Shown here: piece by piece, positions 23,341-32,509 of the stretch | Numbering within the stretch: position 1 is the first letter of the stretch | Layout of the letters: every line of letters starts with the position of its first letter | NCBI RefSeq assembly: GCF_001457035.1 | Contig: NZ_KQ758620.1 | Span: 248,001-312,000 of the forward strand | Reading direction: 5' to 3' | Source: Fictibacillus enclensis | Lineage (GTDB): Bacteria > Bacillota > Bacilli > Bacillales > Fictibacillaceae | DNA length: 64,000 nt | Made by a program: the position numbers and the translations under genes | The notes under the pieces: model-generated | Told to the model about the DNA's origin: nothing | Databases searched by the model: none | The model's input: only the letters and a program-made list of their open reading frames with translations

Positions 23341-25227
23341 ATGCAAAAGGTTAATGATTCAATGTGCTTAAAAATGAACAGGGACACGTTTATCATTCCT
23401 GATTCGAACCAGGGAGTGTCTGTCCGGAACAATGAAAAATCATTACGAATGGAAGGCAGCACTATCGACCGCTGGCTGGAAAGATTGACACCGATGCTTG
23501 ACGGAACACGCACACTTCAAGCCATAACAAATGGGCTGCCGGAGGCTTTTCAAGATCAGGTCTACAAAATTGCACACATTCTGTACGAAAACGGCTTTGC
23601 CCGGGATGTAAGCCAGAGCACCCCTCACCAGCTATCTGACACTGTTCTTAGTCAATACGCTTCCCAAATTGAATATTTGGATCAAATCCGAAATTCAGGG
23701 GCCTACCGGTTCCAGGTTTACCGTCAGACAAAAGCCGCGGTATTGGGAGCCGATTCACTTCTTCCTTCTCTTGTTCAATCTCTCATTCAATCCGGTCAAC
23801 CGGGCTTTACGATCATTCTTACCGCATCTCAACAATCTCTCCAGCCGTTTTTGAGAGAAATAATAGAAGAGGCCGCCAAAAAAGATTCCGAGTCAAATAT
23901 TATTCTTATGCAGTCATCGAACAAAGATTGGAGCAAGGAGCTAAAACCCTATGATTCTGTTCTTTATAGTTCCCATGGCAGTGATCTAACCGAGCTTCGT
24001 ACCCTTCACTCCCTTTGCAAGAAACAGGGAAAAACCTTTCTTCCGGTTACCATTTCAAACGGCCTTGCTTTTGCCGGCCCTGTCGTCACTGCTAAATCGG
24101 AAGTTTCCTGGGAATCTGCGTTTCGCCGCATTCACCAGCGTCGGGGGCAAGCAACTCCAACTTCCCCTTCCCAAACCGCTTGTGCCCTGTTGGCAAACGT
24201 GGCCGTTTTTGAGTGGTTTAAAGAAGTCACAGGGGTGTATGAAGGTCGAAAGGATACATCCTTTTACCAGCTTAACCTTGAAACACTTGAAGGAACCTGG
24301 CAGCCGTTTCTTCCCCATCCTTTGGTCAACGGCCGTGTATCTGCACAGCCTATTGAAAACCCGGCTGAATGTCTTGAAACCCGCGCCCATCAGCCAACAA
24401 ATCTGCATCCCCTTTTCCTCCAAATCACGTCCACGGATGCGGGTATCTTTCATGTTTGGGAGGAAGCAGATTTATCTCAGCTCCCGCTATCACAGTGTAA
24501 GGTTCAAGTTGCTGACCCGAGTTCAGAAGGTCCATCCAAGCTCTTTCCCGAACTCGTTTGCTCAGGTCTCACCCATGAAGAAGCCCGCCTTGAAGCGGGT
24601 CTGTTTGGCCTCGAACAATATATCAGCAACTATGAAAATGAGTTCTTTGGTGAAAATCGTTCCTTCTATTGGGGAGCGGGGATTGGCCAAACGGCTGAGG
24701 AAGGCATGGGCAGGGCACTGCAGAATGCTCTTCACGAGGTGTTTCAGAAAAAGCAGGATTACCGTGTCAGCGAAACGCCTTTGAACCTGTCTTCCCTTGA
24801 AGATGAACGGTGCCAATTTTTATGGCAGTCATTGAAAACCCTCAAGCCTGCTCCTCAGCTCTTTTCTGGAGAAGCTGTGCTCGGTTTTCCGGTGATTTGG
24901 GTTAAGGGCGACGAAAATTGGCATGGAAGTGTGGGACTGAATCAAAAGATGGCGGTAAGCCGTGCATTGCAAACGGCTTTGATAACTGCTCAAGATAAGG
25001 AAATTTGTCATTTCCCATATGGGGTTACCGCTTCCTCTGTTACCGTCCATAAAGAGAAACAGCCCGAGTTTTCCTTTAACGAAGAAACATGGAAAGAAAC
25101 CTTTCTGTCTGCTTTAAATCGGCTAAACCAGAAGGCTCAATTTTACGAGCTGCAAGCGGAATCCTTTTTCACCGAACATACAAAAGACATTTATGGTGTG
25201 GTGTTAAGCGGGGTGGAACAGACATGA
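23341..25227 (+). CDS. TOMM ocin-ThiF-like leader-binding maturation protein (F protein)
   Basis: A 628-residue protein matching in length and context the family called putative thiazole-containing bacteriocin maturation protein, of which HcaF of Bacillus heterocycloanthracin is the studied example; it binds the leader and hands the precursor to the YcaO enzyme. Residues about 10-85 fit a PqqD-like leader-recognition domain (DTFIIPDSNQGVSVRN ... RWLERLTPMLDGTRTLQAI). A ThiF-like but degenerate Rossmann region starts near VLGADSLLPSLVQS. ATG has AAAGGAGGG 6-8 bases before it. It overlaps the next gene by ATGA. Confidence 0.88.
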   Translation: MQKVNDSMCLKMNRDTFIIPDSNQGVSVRNNEKSLRMEGSTIDRWLERLTPMLDGTRTLQAITNGLPEAFQDQVYKIAHILYENGFARDVSQSTPHQLSDTVLSQYASQIEYLDQIRNSGAYRFQVYRQTKAAVLGADSLLPSLVQSLIQSGQPGFTIILTASQQSLQPFLREIIEEAAKKDSESNIILMQSSNKDWSKELKPYDSVLYSSHGSDLTELRTLHSLCKKQGKTFLPVTISNGLAFAGPVVTAKSEVSWESAFRRIHQRRGQATPTSPSQTACALLANVAVFEWFKEVTGVYEGRKDTSFYQLNLETLEGTWQPFLPHPLVNGRVSAQPIENPAECLETRAHQPTNLHPLFLQITSTDAGIFHVWEEADLSQLPLSQCKVQVADPSSEGPSKLFPELVCSGLTHEEARLEAGLFGLEQYISNYENEFFGENRSFYWGAGIGQTAEEGMGRALQNALHEVFQKKQDYRVSETPLNLSSLEDERCQFLWQSLKTLKPAPQLFSGEAVLGFPVIWVKGDENWHGSVGLNQKMAVSRALQTALITAQDKEICHFPYGVTASSVTVHKEKQPEFSFNEETWKETFLSALNRLNQKAQFYELQAESFFTEHTKDIYGVVLSGVEQT

Positions 25228-27164
25228 GCCAATCCATCGTTATTATCGGCAGCGGAATGTTGGCTGATCAGGTACACGAGGAGCTGTGCGGACAGTACTC
25301 ATTATCAAGGGCAGCTATAGTGAGCGAAGCGGTTTTGGATCAACAAGCGCTCGCCCTGGTGCTTCACGATTCCTGGATACCTGGGGAGCACCGGAAAGCC
25401 GAAGAGGTCTTTCGGTCATCCGGCATTCCCTGGCTCCGGGGCTTTGTTGCCTTTGGCGAAGCCTGCATCGGCCCCCTTGTAGAGCCTGATCATGAGGGCT
25501 GCTCAGAGTGCGCAGACCAGCGCCGCTTTATGGCCGGTTCAAACCGGAGAGAACATTTCCATCTGAAGGAATATATGATGGACCATCCTCAAACGGAAAA
25601 TGATCCCTGGGCTTCCACTCTCGGTCTAAAACATGCCTCCCTTCTTATACAGGAGGAAGTCCATCAGATCTTGTCCGGGAAAAAAAGCCGTACCTTTGAA
25701 CATGTCTTTCTTCTGCACTTAAATACGCTCCGGCTATCCAGCCACCTCGTTCTGCCTGATCCGTATTGCCCGGTATGCGGAAATCTGCCGGAGGATACAG
25801 CAGAAAGAGCAACGATTCACTTAAAACCCAGCCCTAAAGCCTCCCTCCAAAGCTTCCGCTGCCGCTCATTGGAAGAGCTGGAAAAGATACTTGGCAGAAA
25901 TTATATCGACCACCGAACCGGTCTTCTGAATCAAAAACACTACGACCTCACTTCGCCGTTCGCTGATACGGTAGTGAACCTGCCCTTGCTGACGGGCAAT
26001 GAATTATGCGCTGGACGCACCCATTCCTTTGTTCAAAGTGAACAGGGTGCCATCTTGGAGGGGCTCGAAAGATACTGCGGTTATGCGCCAAAAGGAAAAC
26101 GCACAACGATTTATGCTCCGTATGCGGAGGTGGCAGATCATGCCCTTAACCCGAAAGCTGTAGGCGTTCATACAGAGGAACAATATAATCGTCCCCATTT
26201 TCCTTTCCAGCCGCTCACCCCTGACCGATCGATTGATTGGGTGTGGGGCTACTCGCTAACACAGGAACGGCCGATATTGGTACCGGAGACCTTTGCTTAC
26301 TACAGCCTGGGATGCGGCGGAGGGTTTGTCTATGAAACCTCTAACGGCTGTGCGCTTGGCGGCAGTCTGGAGGAAGCCATCCTCTACGGAATTTTTGAAA
26401 TTGTGGAGCGTGATTCTTTCCTGATGACATGGTACGGCCGGCTTCCTCTACCGTGTCTTGATCCCGCATCAATCAATGATCAGGAATTCCAGCTCATGAT
26501 CAAGCGCTTACGCACGGTGGCTGGCTATGAAGTCCGGCTGTATAACTCAACAACCGAGAACGGCATCCCAAGTGTTTGGGCTATTGCCAAAAGTACAAAA
26601 TCCACAGGCATGAACGTCGTCTGTGCCGCCGGAGCCCACATTGATCCTTTGAGGGCAGTAAATGGTGCGGTACAAGAGATTGCCGGTATGCTGCTCAACA
26701 TGGACGAAAAGCTCGAACAGAACCGGGAAAAATACGTCAGTATGTATCACGATTCCTATCTCGTCCAACAAATGGAAGACCACTCGATGCTGTACGGCTT
26801 AAAGGAAACAGAAGAACGCCTGTCGTTCCTGTTGGATCAACCTGCCGTAAGACGCTTTGACGAGGAATTCTCGCCGCCCCGCCAGCAGCCGGATTTGCTT
26901 GACGATTTAAAGGATATCCTGAACATATTCGGCCGTCTTCAAATGGAAGTTATTGTCGTGAACCAAACCAGTCCGGAATTGAAACGAAACGGACTTCATT
27001 GTGTCAAAGTCATAATACCTGGCATGATTCCCATGACGTTCGGCCATCATCTGAGTCGCCTGAAAGGATTGGACCGTGTTTTAAACGTACCCGCGAAACT
27101 CGGGTATACAAAAAAGCCGCTGAACGTCAGCGACCTGAACCCCTATCCCCATCCGTTTCCATAA
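25224..27164 (+). CDS. TOMM YcaO cyclodehydratase (D protein)
   Basis: About 646 residues; ATP-dependent ring-forming enzyme acting on cysteines of the precursor. The N-terminal part has an E1-like start (SIVIIGSGMLADQV) and a zinc tetrad C93-x2-C96 and C182-x2-C185. The YcaO domain runs from about 230 to the end, with ATP/Mg motifs QSEQGAILEGLERYCG and EEAILYGIFEIVERDSF, and finishes in the proline-rich NPYPHPFP typical of azoline-forming YcaO proteins. The ATG overlaps the upstream stop (ATGA). Its layout matches the F-dependent HcaD type. Confidence 0.93.
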   Translation: MSQSIVIIGSGMLADQVHEELCGQYSLSRAAIVSEAVLDQQALALVLHDSWIPGEHRKAEEVFRSSGIPWLRGFVAFGEACIGPLVEPDHEGCSECADQRRFMAGSNRREHFHLKEYMMDHPQTENDPWASTLGLKHASLLIQEEVHQILSGKKSRTFEHVFLLHLNTLRLSSHLVLPDPYCPVCGNLPEDTAERATIHLKPSPKASLQSFRCRSLEELEKILGRNYIDHRTGLLNQKHYDLTSPFADTVVNLPLLTGNELCAGRTHSFVQSEQGAILEGLERYCGYAPKGKRTTIYAPYAEVADHALNPKAVGVHTEEQYNRPHFPFQPLTPDRSIDWVWGYSLTQERPILVPETFAYYSLGCGGGFVYETSNGCALGGSLEEAILYGIFEIVERDSFLMTWYGRLPLPCLDPASINDQEFQLMIKRLRTVAGYEVRLYNSTTENGIPSVWAIAKSTKSTGMNVVCAAGAHIDPLRAVNGAVQEIAGMLLNMDEKLEQNREKYVSMYHDSYLVQQMEDHSMLYGLKETEERLSFLLDQPAVRRFDEEFSPPRQQPDLLDDLKDILNIFGRLQMEVIVVNQTSPELKRNGLHCVKVIIPGMIPMTFGHHLSRLKGLDRVLNVPAKLGYTKKPLNVSDLNPYPHPFP

Positions 27165-27186
27165 TTCGTCCCGAAGGAGGAAGACC

Positions 27187-28698
27187 ATGAACCTCGATGA
27201 GTTTTTATATAAACTCCATTATGAGACAGACCGGGTAAAGCCTGGGGACTGGGTGGTGAACTGGGACGACGCCCCCCTTCCCTATAAGCTGTACCAGGAA
27301 TTGCCGTCAGTAGAACTGCCTATTTCTCCCCTTTTCCATTTCAAAGAGCAAAAAACATCCATTCCATCCCTAGAAGATCTCGGCCACTTTTTAAAATTCA
27401 CATTCGGCATTACCCAGATCAGCCAGACATTGCCGGTTGATGACCAGACCGGAGAATGGACCACCTACCGGCGCTTTGCCCCCTCGGGCGGCGCCCTTTA
27501 TCCAAGCGAGCTGTATCTTTATTTAAAAATAGAAGGCCTGCCACATGGCATTTATCACTATGATGCAGCACATCACCGATTGGTCGCTTTGCGAGAAGGG
27601 AATTTTGACAGCTACCTCCAGCGTGCTCTCGGGAGCCGTTGTGATGTTTCTTCCGCCTTTGGCACAGTTTTTCTCTCGGTTTTTTTCTGGAAAAACTTTT
27701 TCAAATACCATAACTTTTCCTACCGGCTGCAGGGACTGGACACCGGATTTGTGATCGGCCAGCTGCTGGAAACGGGCAGGAGGCTCGGGTTTCAATGCCG
27801 TGTATATTATCAGTTTCTTGACCGTGCCATTAACCATCTTCTAGGGATATCCGGGCAAGAGGAAAGTGTATATGCGATACTTCCTCTTGCCGTTGATCCG
27901 GCATTGGCATGGATTAAAGAGGAGAAACCCGAAGAATCGATTACTGCCTCCTCCTTATCCAGCGAACTGCCTCCACTTTCCCATTGTCATTACGTGCGAT
28001 CAAGGGAAATCAGGCCATACCCAGTAATACTAAAAATGAATGAAGCCTGCCTGCTGAACTCGTTAACATGGAAAAGGGAGAAAACCGAAATACCAAAACC
28101 TCCTCGAACTGAGCGGTTATCGTACGACTTTTATTCTGTCTGTGAAAAACGCCATTCTCCCGGGCTGGACTTTTATCAGAAGACGGTAAGTAAATCTACA
28201 TTAACAGCTCTTCTAAACGAAGCCTTCTCTGCCTCTTTTCACCAAAATGATGTGGATGTATCGGATGTTTCGCTGTATTGCTACGCATACAGCGTGGCAG
28301 GTTTACCGAACGGATTTTATTCTTACGATGAATCAAGCCATGATTTATCGCTTATTGAGGAAGGTGATTTCCGCACCGAGTTGCAGGATGGATTGCTGGC
28401 AGACACGGTCAACCTGGCCCAGGTTCCACTACATTTTGTGATTGCCGGTGCAAGAGACCATAACCAAGCTGATTTTGGATACAGAGGCCACCGTATCCAG
28501 CACATGGAGGCCGGGATTTTGTCCCAGCATTTGCTGCTCGCCGCTTCTGCGTTGGACCTCTCTGGGCATCCGCTCCTCGGGTTTGATGTGAATACCTACG
28601 ATGATCTCTTTAAACTGAAAGAAACGAAAAAAACAAGCCTGTTGTTCCTGCCAGTGGGGAGCTCACGTCCCCTGCCAAGATTACAGGGACGATTATAG
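27187..28698 (+). CDS. SagB-type FMN dehydrogenase of the TOMM cluster
   Basis: A 503-residue protein that would oxidise azolines to aromatic thiazoles with FMN. Two nitroreductase-like halves are visible: residues about 90-240 (RFAPSGGALYPSELYLYL, GIYHYDAAHHRLVAL) and 315-500 (GLPNGFYSYDESSHDLSLI, HMEAGILSQHLLLAASALDL). The halves share the L/G-P-x-G-x-Y-x-Y-D pattern, pointing to an internal duplication known for several Bacillus SagB proteins. The start has AAGGAGGAAG. Last gene of the cluster, followed by a terminator. Confidence 0.9.
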   Translation: MNLDEFLYKLHYETDRVKPGDWVVNWDDAPLPYKLYQELPSVELPISPLFHFKEQKTSIPSLEDLGHFLKFTFGITQISQTLPVDDQTGEWTTYRRFAPSGGALYPSELYLYLKIEGLPHGIYHYDAAHHRLVALREGNFDSYLQRALGSRCDVSSAFGTVFLSVFFWKNFFKYHNFSYRLQGLDTGFVIGQLLETGRRLGFQCRVYYQFLDRAINHLLGISGQEESVYAILPLAVDPALAWIKEEKPEESITASSLSSELPPLSHCHYVRSREIRPYPVILKMNEACLLNSLTWKREKTEIPKPPRTERLSYDFYSVCEKRHSPGLDFYQKTVSKSTLTALLNEAFSASFHQNDVDVSDVSLYCYAYSVAGLPNGFYSYDESSHDLSLIEEGDFRTELQDGLLADTVNLAQVPLHFVIAGARDHNQADFGYRGHRIQHMEAGILSQHLLLAASALDLSGHPLLGFDVNTYDDLFKLKETKKTSLLFLPVGSSRPLPRLQGRL

Positions 28699-28703
28699 CG
28701 AAT

Positions 28704-28733
28704 AAAACGGCGGGTTAGGATCCCCCGCCGTTT
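28704..28733 (+). terminator. Terminator of the TOMM operon
   Basis: AAACGGCGGG / CCCGCCGTTTG hairpin right after the dehydrogenase stop. Confidence 0.8.
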
Positions 28734-28821
28734 GTATATTTATTATCACCCATCATGTAATTCGAGCGTCCCCTGGTTTCGCACCATCCCCTCCCCCTAT
28801 AGATAGCCTGGAATATAAAAC

Positions 28822-28846
28822 AAAGAGCCGCCGGAGCGACTCTTAT
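28822..28846 (-). terminator. Terminator of the met operon
   Basis: Minus-strand AAGAGTCGC / GCGGCTCTT followed by TGTTTT, downstream of metQ. Confidence 0.65.
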
Positions 28847-28865
28847 GAAAATACTCTATTCAGAT

Positions 28866-29693
28866 TTACTTCTTCATCCACTCCGGCTTGCCGAAGCCTT
28901 TAAATTCTTTATCCATTGTTTGTTCAAATTCTTTCGACTCTACCGCTGCTTTAATGTCTTTAGCGAACTGGGATTTCACGTCTTTCGTATTCACTACCAC
29001 ACGATTTCGGTATTGATCCGGCATGTTCTCAAGGAATAGCGCATCCTGAAGATTCATTTTTGCTGCGATTGCAAAATTTCCCGGTACAGCGGAAACATCC
29101 GCACTTCCGACTGCACGTGGCAATTGGGCAGCCTCCAAAGGCTTAAACTGAAGTTTCTTTGGGTTGTCTTGTATATCTTTTTCAGAAGCCGTTAATGGAT
29201 TAACATCTTTTTTGATGGTAATAAGCCCGGCATCCTGGAACATTAACAGCGTTCTTGCCAGGTTTACTGGATCATTGGCAATGGCAATGGTGCTTCCATT
29301 CTTAATGTCTTCTATTTTTTTAAATTTCTCAGAGTATACTCCCATTGGAGCGGTTGGCACACTGATTAGCTCAGACAGTTTTAGGTTCTTCTCTTTTGCG
29401 AAATTTTCCATATAGATCTTATGTTGAAACAAGTTGGCATCAATGGATCCTTTGGATAAGGACAGGTTAGGCTGTACATAATCACTAAACTCTACGACTT
29501 TGACTTTGTACCCCTTTTTCTCAAGTTGTGGCTTGATCGCTTTTGTTACCATGTCGCTGTATGGACCGGCAGTGGCGCCAATGGCAATATTCTTTTTATC
29601 ACCAGAGCCTGATGATCCACTCGATGAAGATCCACAAGCTGACAAAAGGCCAACCACAAGCAGTAAAATAAGTGCGGACAAATACTTTTTCAT
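28866..29693 (-). CDS. metQ: Methionine ABC transporter substrate-binding lipoprotein
   Basis: A 275-residue NlpA/MetQ-family lipoprotein. The signal peptide MKKYLSALILLLVVGLLSAC ends in a lipobox with Cys near residue 20, followed by a Ser/Gly linker. The body carries KNIAIGATAGPYSDMV, the typical start of MetQ. It is anchored outside the membrane and delivers methionine to MetI-MetN. Third gene of metN-metI-metQ, controlled by the SAM riboswitch upstream of metN. Confidence 0.95.
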   Translation of the reverse strand: MKKYLSALILLLVVGLLSACGSSSSGSSGSGDKKNIAIGATAGPYSDMVTKAIKPQLEKKGYKVKVVEFSDYVQPNLSLSKGSIDANLFQHKIYMENFAKEKNLKLSELISVPTAPMGVYSEKFKKIEDIKNGSTIAIANDPVNLARTLLMFQDAGLITIKKDVNPLTASEKDIQDNPKKLQFKPLEAAQLPRAVGSADVSAVPGNFAIAAKMNLQDALFLENMPDQYRNRVVVNTKDVKSQFAKDIKAAVESKEFEQTMDKEFKGFGKPEWMKK

Positions 29694-29715
29694 AGTTTCT
29701 CTCTCCTATTAATTA

Positions 29716-30384
29716 TTATCTTTTATCTACTTTTTTAGAGATAGAGTCTCCCGCAAGCTGAATAACCTGCACAAGGAGAATCAAAACCACCACTGTGGTA
29801 ATCATAACGGTGTTATCGTAACGATAGTATCCAAATCGAATGGCCAGATCCCCAATACCTCCGCCCCCAACAATTCCGGCCATTGCAGAATAGCCGACCA
29901 AACTAATTGTTGTAATTGTGAGCCCTTGAACAAGTCCAGGCTTGGCTTCCGGAAGAAGAACATCCTTAATGATCATCCATGAAGTGGCTCCCACCGCAAT
30001 AGCCGATTCTATGACACCCTTATCAATCTCTCTCATTGACGTTTCTACCATTCTTGCAAAAAAAGGAATCGCTGCTACCGACAAAGAGACAGAGGCCGCA
30101 GTAGGACCAATCGTTGTGCCGGTAAGAAGATTCGTTAGAGGAAGCAATGCCACCAAAAGAATGATGTAGGGAATGGAACGAATCAAGTTTACGATCCTTC
30201 CGGCAACACCTTTCACCACCGAATTCTCCAAAAACAATCCTTTATCCGTTACAAACAGCAAAACACCAAGCGGAAGTCCGAGAACAATTGCTACAAGCAG
30301 CGAAATTCCCACCATATAGAGAGTCTCGAAAAACGCCTTATTAATATCCGGCATAAGCTGGACGAGCGATTCAAGCAGCACCAT
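29716..30384 (-). CDS. metI: Methionine ABC transporter permease
   Basis: A 222-residue permease with five helices. The cytoplasmic coupling loop EAIAVGATSWMIIKDVLLPEAKPG type motif (ESAIAVGATSWMIIKDVLLP seen near residue 140) contacts the ATPase. The ATG at 30384 follows GGAGGTGG; longer starts would overlap metN further. It overlaps the metN 3' end by 14 bases. Works with MetN and MetQ to import methionine. Confidence 0.94.
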   Translation of the reverse strand: MVLLESLVQLMPDINKAFFETLYMVGISLLVAIVLGLPLGVLLFVTDKGLFLENSVVKGVAGRIVNLIRSIPYIILLVALLPLTNLLTGTTIGPTAASVSLSVAAIPFFARMVETSMREIDKGVIESAIAVGATSWMIIKDVLLPEAKPGLVQGLTITTISLVGYSAMAGIVGGGGIGDLAIRFGYYRYDNTVMITTVVVLILLVQVIQLAGDSISKKVDKR

Positions 30385-31384
30385 GGACCACCTCCAGGCT
30401 TCTCGTTTTGCTGGTGATGTAATCAATTGCCTTTTTTACTTCAGACGCTTCTCCTGTCAATTCCATAATGAAAATGCCAAGAGGTGTATCCTGAATGTAT
30501 TCTATTTTGCCGTGCAGGATGTTTCCTTTCACCTGATACCGCTGGAAAAGCTCGGATACGACAGACTCCTCAGCGATTTCACCTTTAAACTGGATCTTGA
30601 TGATGGTTCCCTTTCTTTTCTCAATCAGCTGCTCTGGAAGATCGAACTGAAGGATACTATTAATGAAATCCCGGGTCAGCGGCTTTTTCGGATTGGAAAA
30701 AATCTCATACACCTCTCCCTCTTCGATCACTTCCCCGTTCTGCATAACCGCGATTTTATGGCAAATCTCCTTCACCACTTCCATCTCATGCGTTATCAGA
30801 ACGATGGTCAGTCCAAGTTTTTTATTTATATCTTTTAACAGATTGAGAATGGATTTGGTTGTACTCGGATCTAGTGCTGAGGTCGCCTCATCGCATAACA
30901 GCACCTTTGGATTGTTGGCAAGTGCCCTGGCAATCCCTACTCTTTGTTTTTGTCCACCACTCAACTGTGCCGGATACTGGTCTTTTTTATCAGTCAGATC
31001 GACCAGATCCAAAAGTTCCAAGACACGCTTATTTGCTTCAGCTTTCGTCTTTCCTGCTGCTTTAAGTGCAAACGCAATATTTTCATAAACCGTTTTTGAG
31101 CTCACTAGATGAAAATGCTGAAAGATCATCCCGATTTTTAAACGTGCTTTTCGCAGGCCATCACCTTTCAGCGTCGTAAGGTCGACTCCATCAATTTTCA
31201 CTTGACCCGATGTTGGCTTTTCAAGCAAATTCAAACAGCGGATAAGTGAGCTTTTACCAGCACCGCTATACCCGATAATACCGTAGATTTCCCCTTCTTT
31301 TACATTAAGGGAAACGTTGTTCACCCCTACGATTTCTTTCTTCTTTGAAGAATACACCTTTACCAGGTTGTTCACTTCGATCAA
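30371..31384 (-). CDS. metN: Methionine ABC transporter ATP-binding protein
   Basis: A 337-residue ABC ATPase. Walker A GYSGAGKSSLIRC near residue 38, signature LSGGQKQRVGIARAL near 140 and Walker B LLCDEATSALDP near 162. The C-terminal ~80 residues (IKIQFKGEIAEESVVSELFQ) form the NIL domain that binds methionine and inhibits transport. First gene of the operon, directly downstream of a SAM-I riboswitch. Confidence 0.96.
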   Translation of the reverse strand: MIEVNNLVKVYSSKKKEIVGVNNVSLNVKEGEIYGIIGYSGAGKSSLIRCLNLLEKPTSGQVKIDGVDLTTLKGDGLRKARLKIGMIFQHFHLVSSKTVYENIAFALKAAGKTKAEANKRVLELLDLVDLTDKKDQYPAQLSGGQKQRVGIARALANNPKVLLCDEATSALDPSTTKSILNLLKDINKKLGLTIVLITHEMEVVKEICHKIAVMQNGEVIEEGEVYEIFSNPKKPLTRDFINSILQFDLPEQLIEKRKGTIIKIQFKGEIAEESVVSELFQRYQVKGNILHGKIEYIQDTPLGIFIMELTGEASEVKKAIDYITSKTRSLEVVHGAA

Positions 31385-31412
31385 GAAATTGCCCCCTCTT
31401 TTCTTTCAATGT

Positions 31413-31566
31413 AAAAAAGCCCCTTTCATCATGAAAGAGGCTTTTGATTATGCATTCAATCTCACCTTATCTTTCAGAATGAAGTTCATTCTGCAGGAAG
31501 TGGCACCTTTCCATATGGAGGTTGCCGGACGTCATTGGGCCTAATCCCTCAGTCTCTCTTGATAAG
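31413..31566 (-). ncRNA. SAM-I (S-box) riboswitch with terminator, metNIQ leader
   Basis: Read on the minus strand, the aptamer (31566 to 31466) begins CTTATCAAGAGAGACTGAGG, contains the conserved GGCCC...GACGTCCGGCAACC and GAAAGGTGCCA-CTTCCTGCAG elements, and closes with GAAAGATAAG pairing with CTTATC. A terminator follows (31446-31413): AAAAGCCTCTTTCAT / ATGAAAGGGGCTTTTTT. SAM binding would end transcription before metN. Confidence 0.96.
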
Positions 31567-31804
31567 AACAGTTATTATATTATTATTAGAACATTTTTAA
31601 TCATAAAATTCTTTTTTATCCTTGTCAATACTATTCTGCGTGGAATGGTCGGGATTAAACGCTTTCATTAAGAAATACGAAGATAGAGTTTATTACCATT
31701 TATGAAAATGAAAATTAAAAGTTAACGGTTAGTTTTTTTGATGTTCATTCGATTCAACACCAGTTAAACCATGATAGTCATAATCCTTGAAAGGAAAATA
31801 GAGG

Positions 31805-32120
31805 TTATGAGCCAATTTTAAACTCACCATCGTTTTGTAACGTAAAGGTGAGAATTGTCCATACTTCTTGTTGATTCTTTATAAATTCAGATCTTAAATC
31901 ATCAAAGAGAAAATACAGGTTATGATACATTTCATCATAATTGTCCTGTTCCACATTAAATAATTTAGGTATATTATGGCTATAAATAAGCTTATTGCTT
32001 TCTTTTGAAACATAATAAAATAAAGCATAAATGTATACCTTCTCCCCATAATTCTGGGATAATTTGGTTTATAAGCCAGGCTGCATCATAATAAATATTC
32101 TCCATAGTTTTCGTTTCCAT
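31805..32120 (-). pseudogene. Decayed YezG/DUF600-type immunity gene
   Basis: From an ATG (complement of 32118-32120) the frame reads METKTMENIYYDAAWLINQI and PELWGEGIHL, then stops at 31992. Shifting frame at about 32028 continues ALFYYVSKESNKLIYSHNIP and NQQEVWTILTFTLQNDGEFK, ending at 31805. Together these match the YezG-type immunity fold partnered with LXG toxins (SHDIP and NxQEVWT motifs). A two-base loss in CATTTATATGCT explains the shift. No LXG toxin gene is nearby. The surrounding 31567-32509 is otherwise non-coding. Confidence 0.65.
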
Positions 32121-32509
32121 TATACCTCGCTATTCCTTATTAATGCTTTCTGTTCAAACTTTATTGTAAAAAATAGGCACCCAATAAAACACCCCACCAG
32201 CTTACTAAAAAATAAGGAACTCTCTTTAATTGGATAAATTTTAATGTTTTTTTACGATAGAAACGGACTTTCCTATAAAAATCGATAAAAATCATCGGTT
32301 TTTCTGCAATTATTTGCGCTTCTCACTTTCTACCAGCTTTCAAATAATTGATATTTGTCATATAATAGAGATAGTTCAATCCATTAATTATTGTAATCCG
32401 CGATGATATCGTTTTCATTAAGACAGGAAAGTGTGTGACTCGATTGCACCTTGGCTTGGTGTGACGCCTGCAACTTTTCTGCAAATATTAGGCGAAAAGG
32501 TTGGTATAA

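Noticed and set aside
25089-25223. Upstream extension of the YcaO gene into the preceding gene
   Set aside because: The ATGA overlap at 25224 is the normal coupling; the extension is a shadow of the upstream coding frame.
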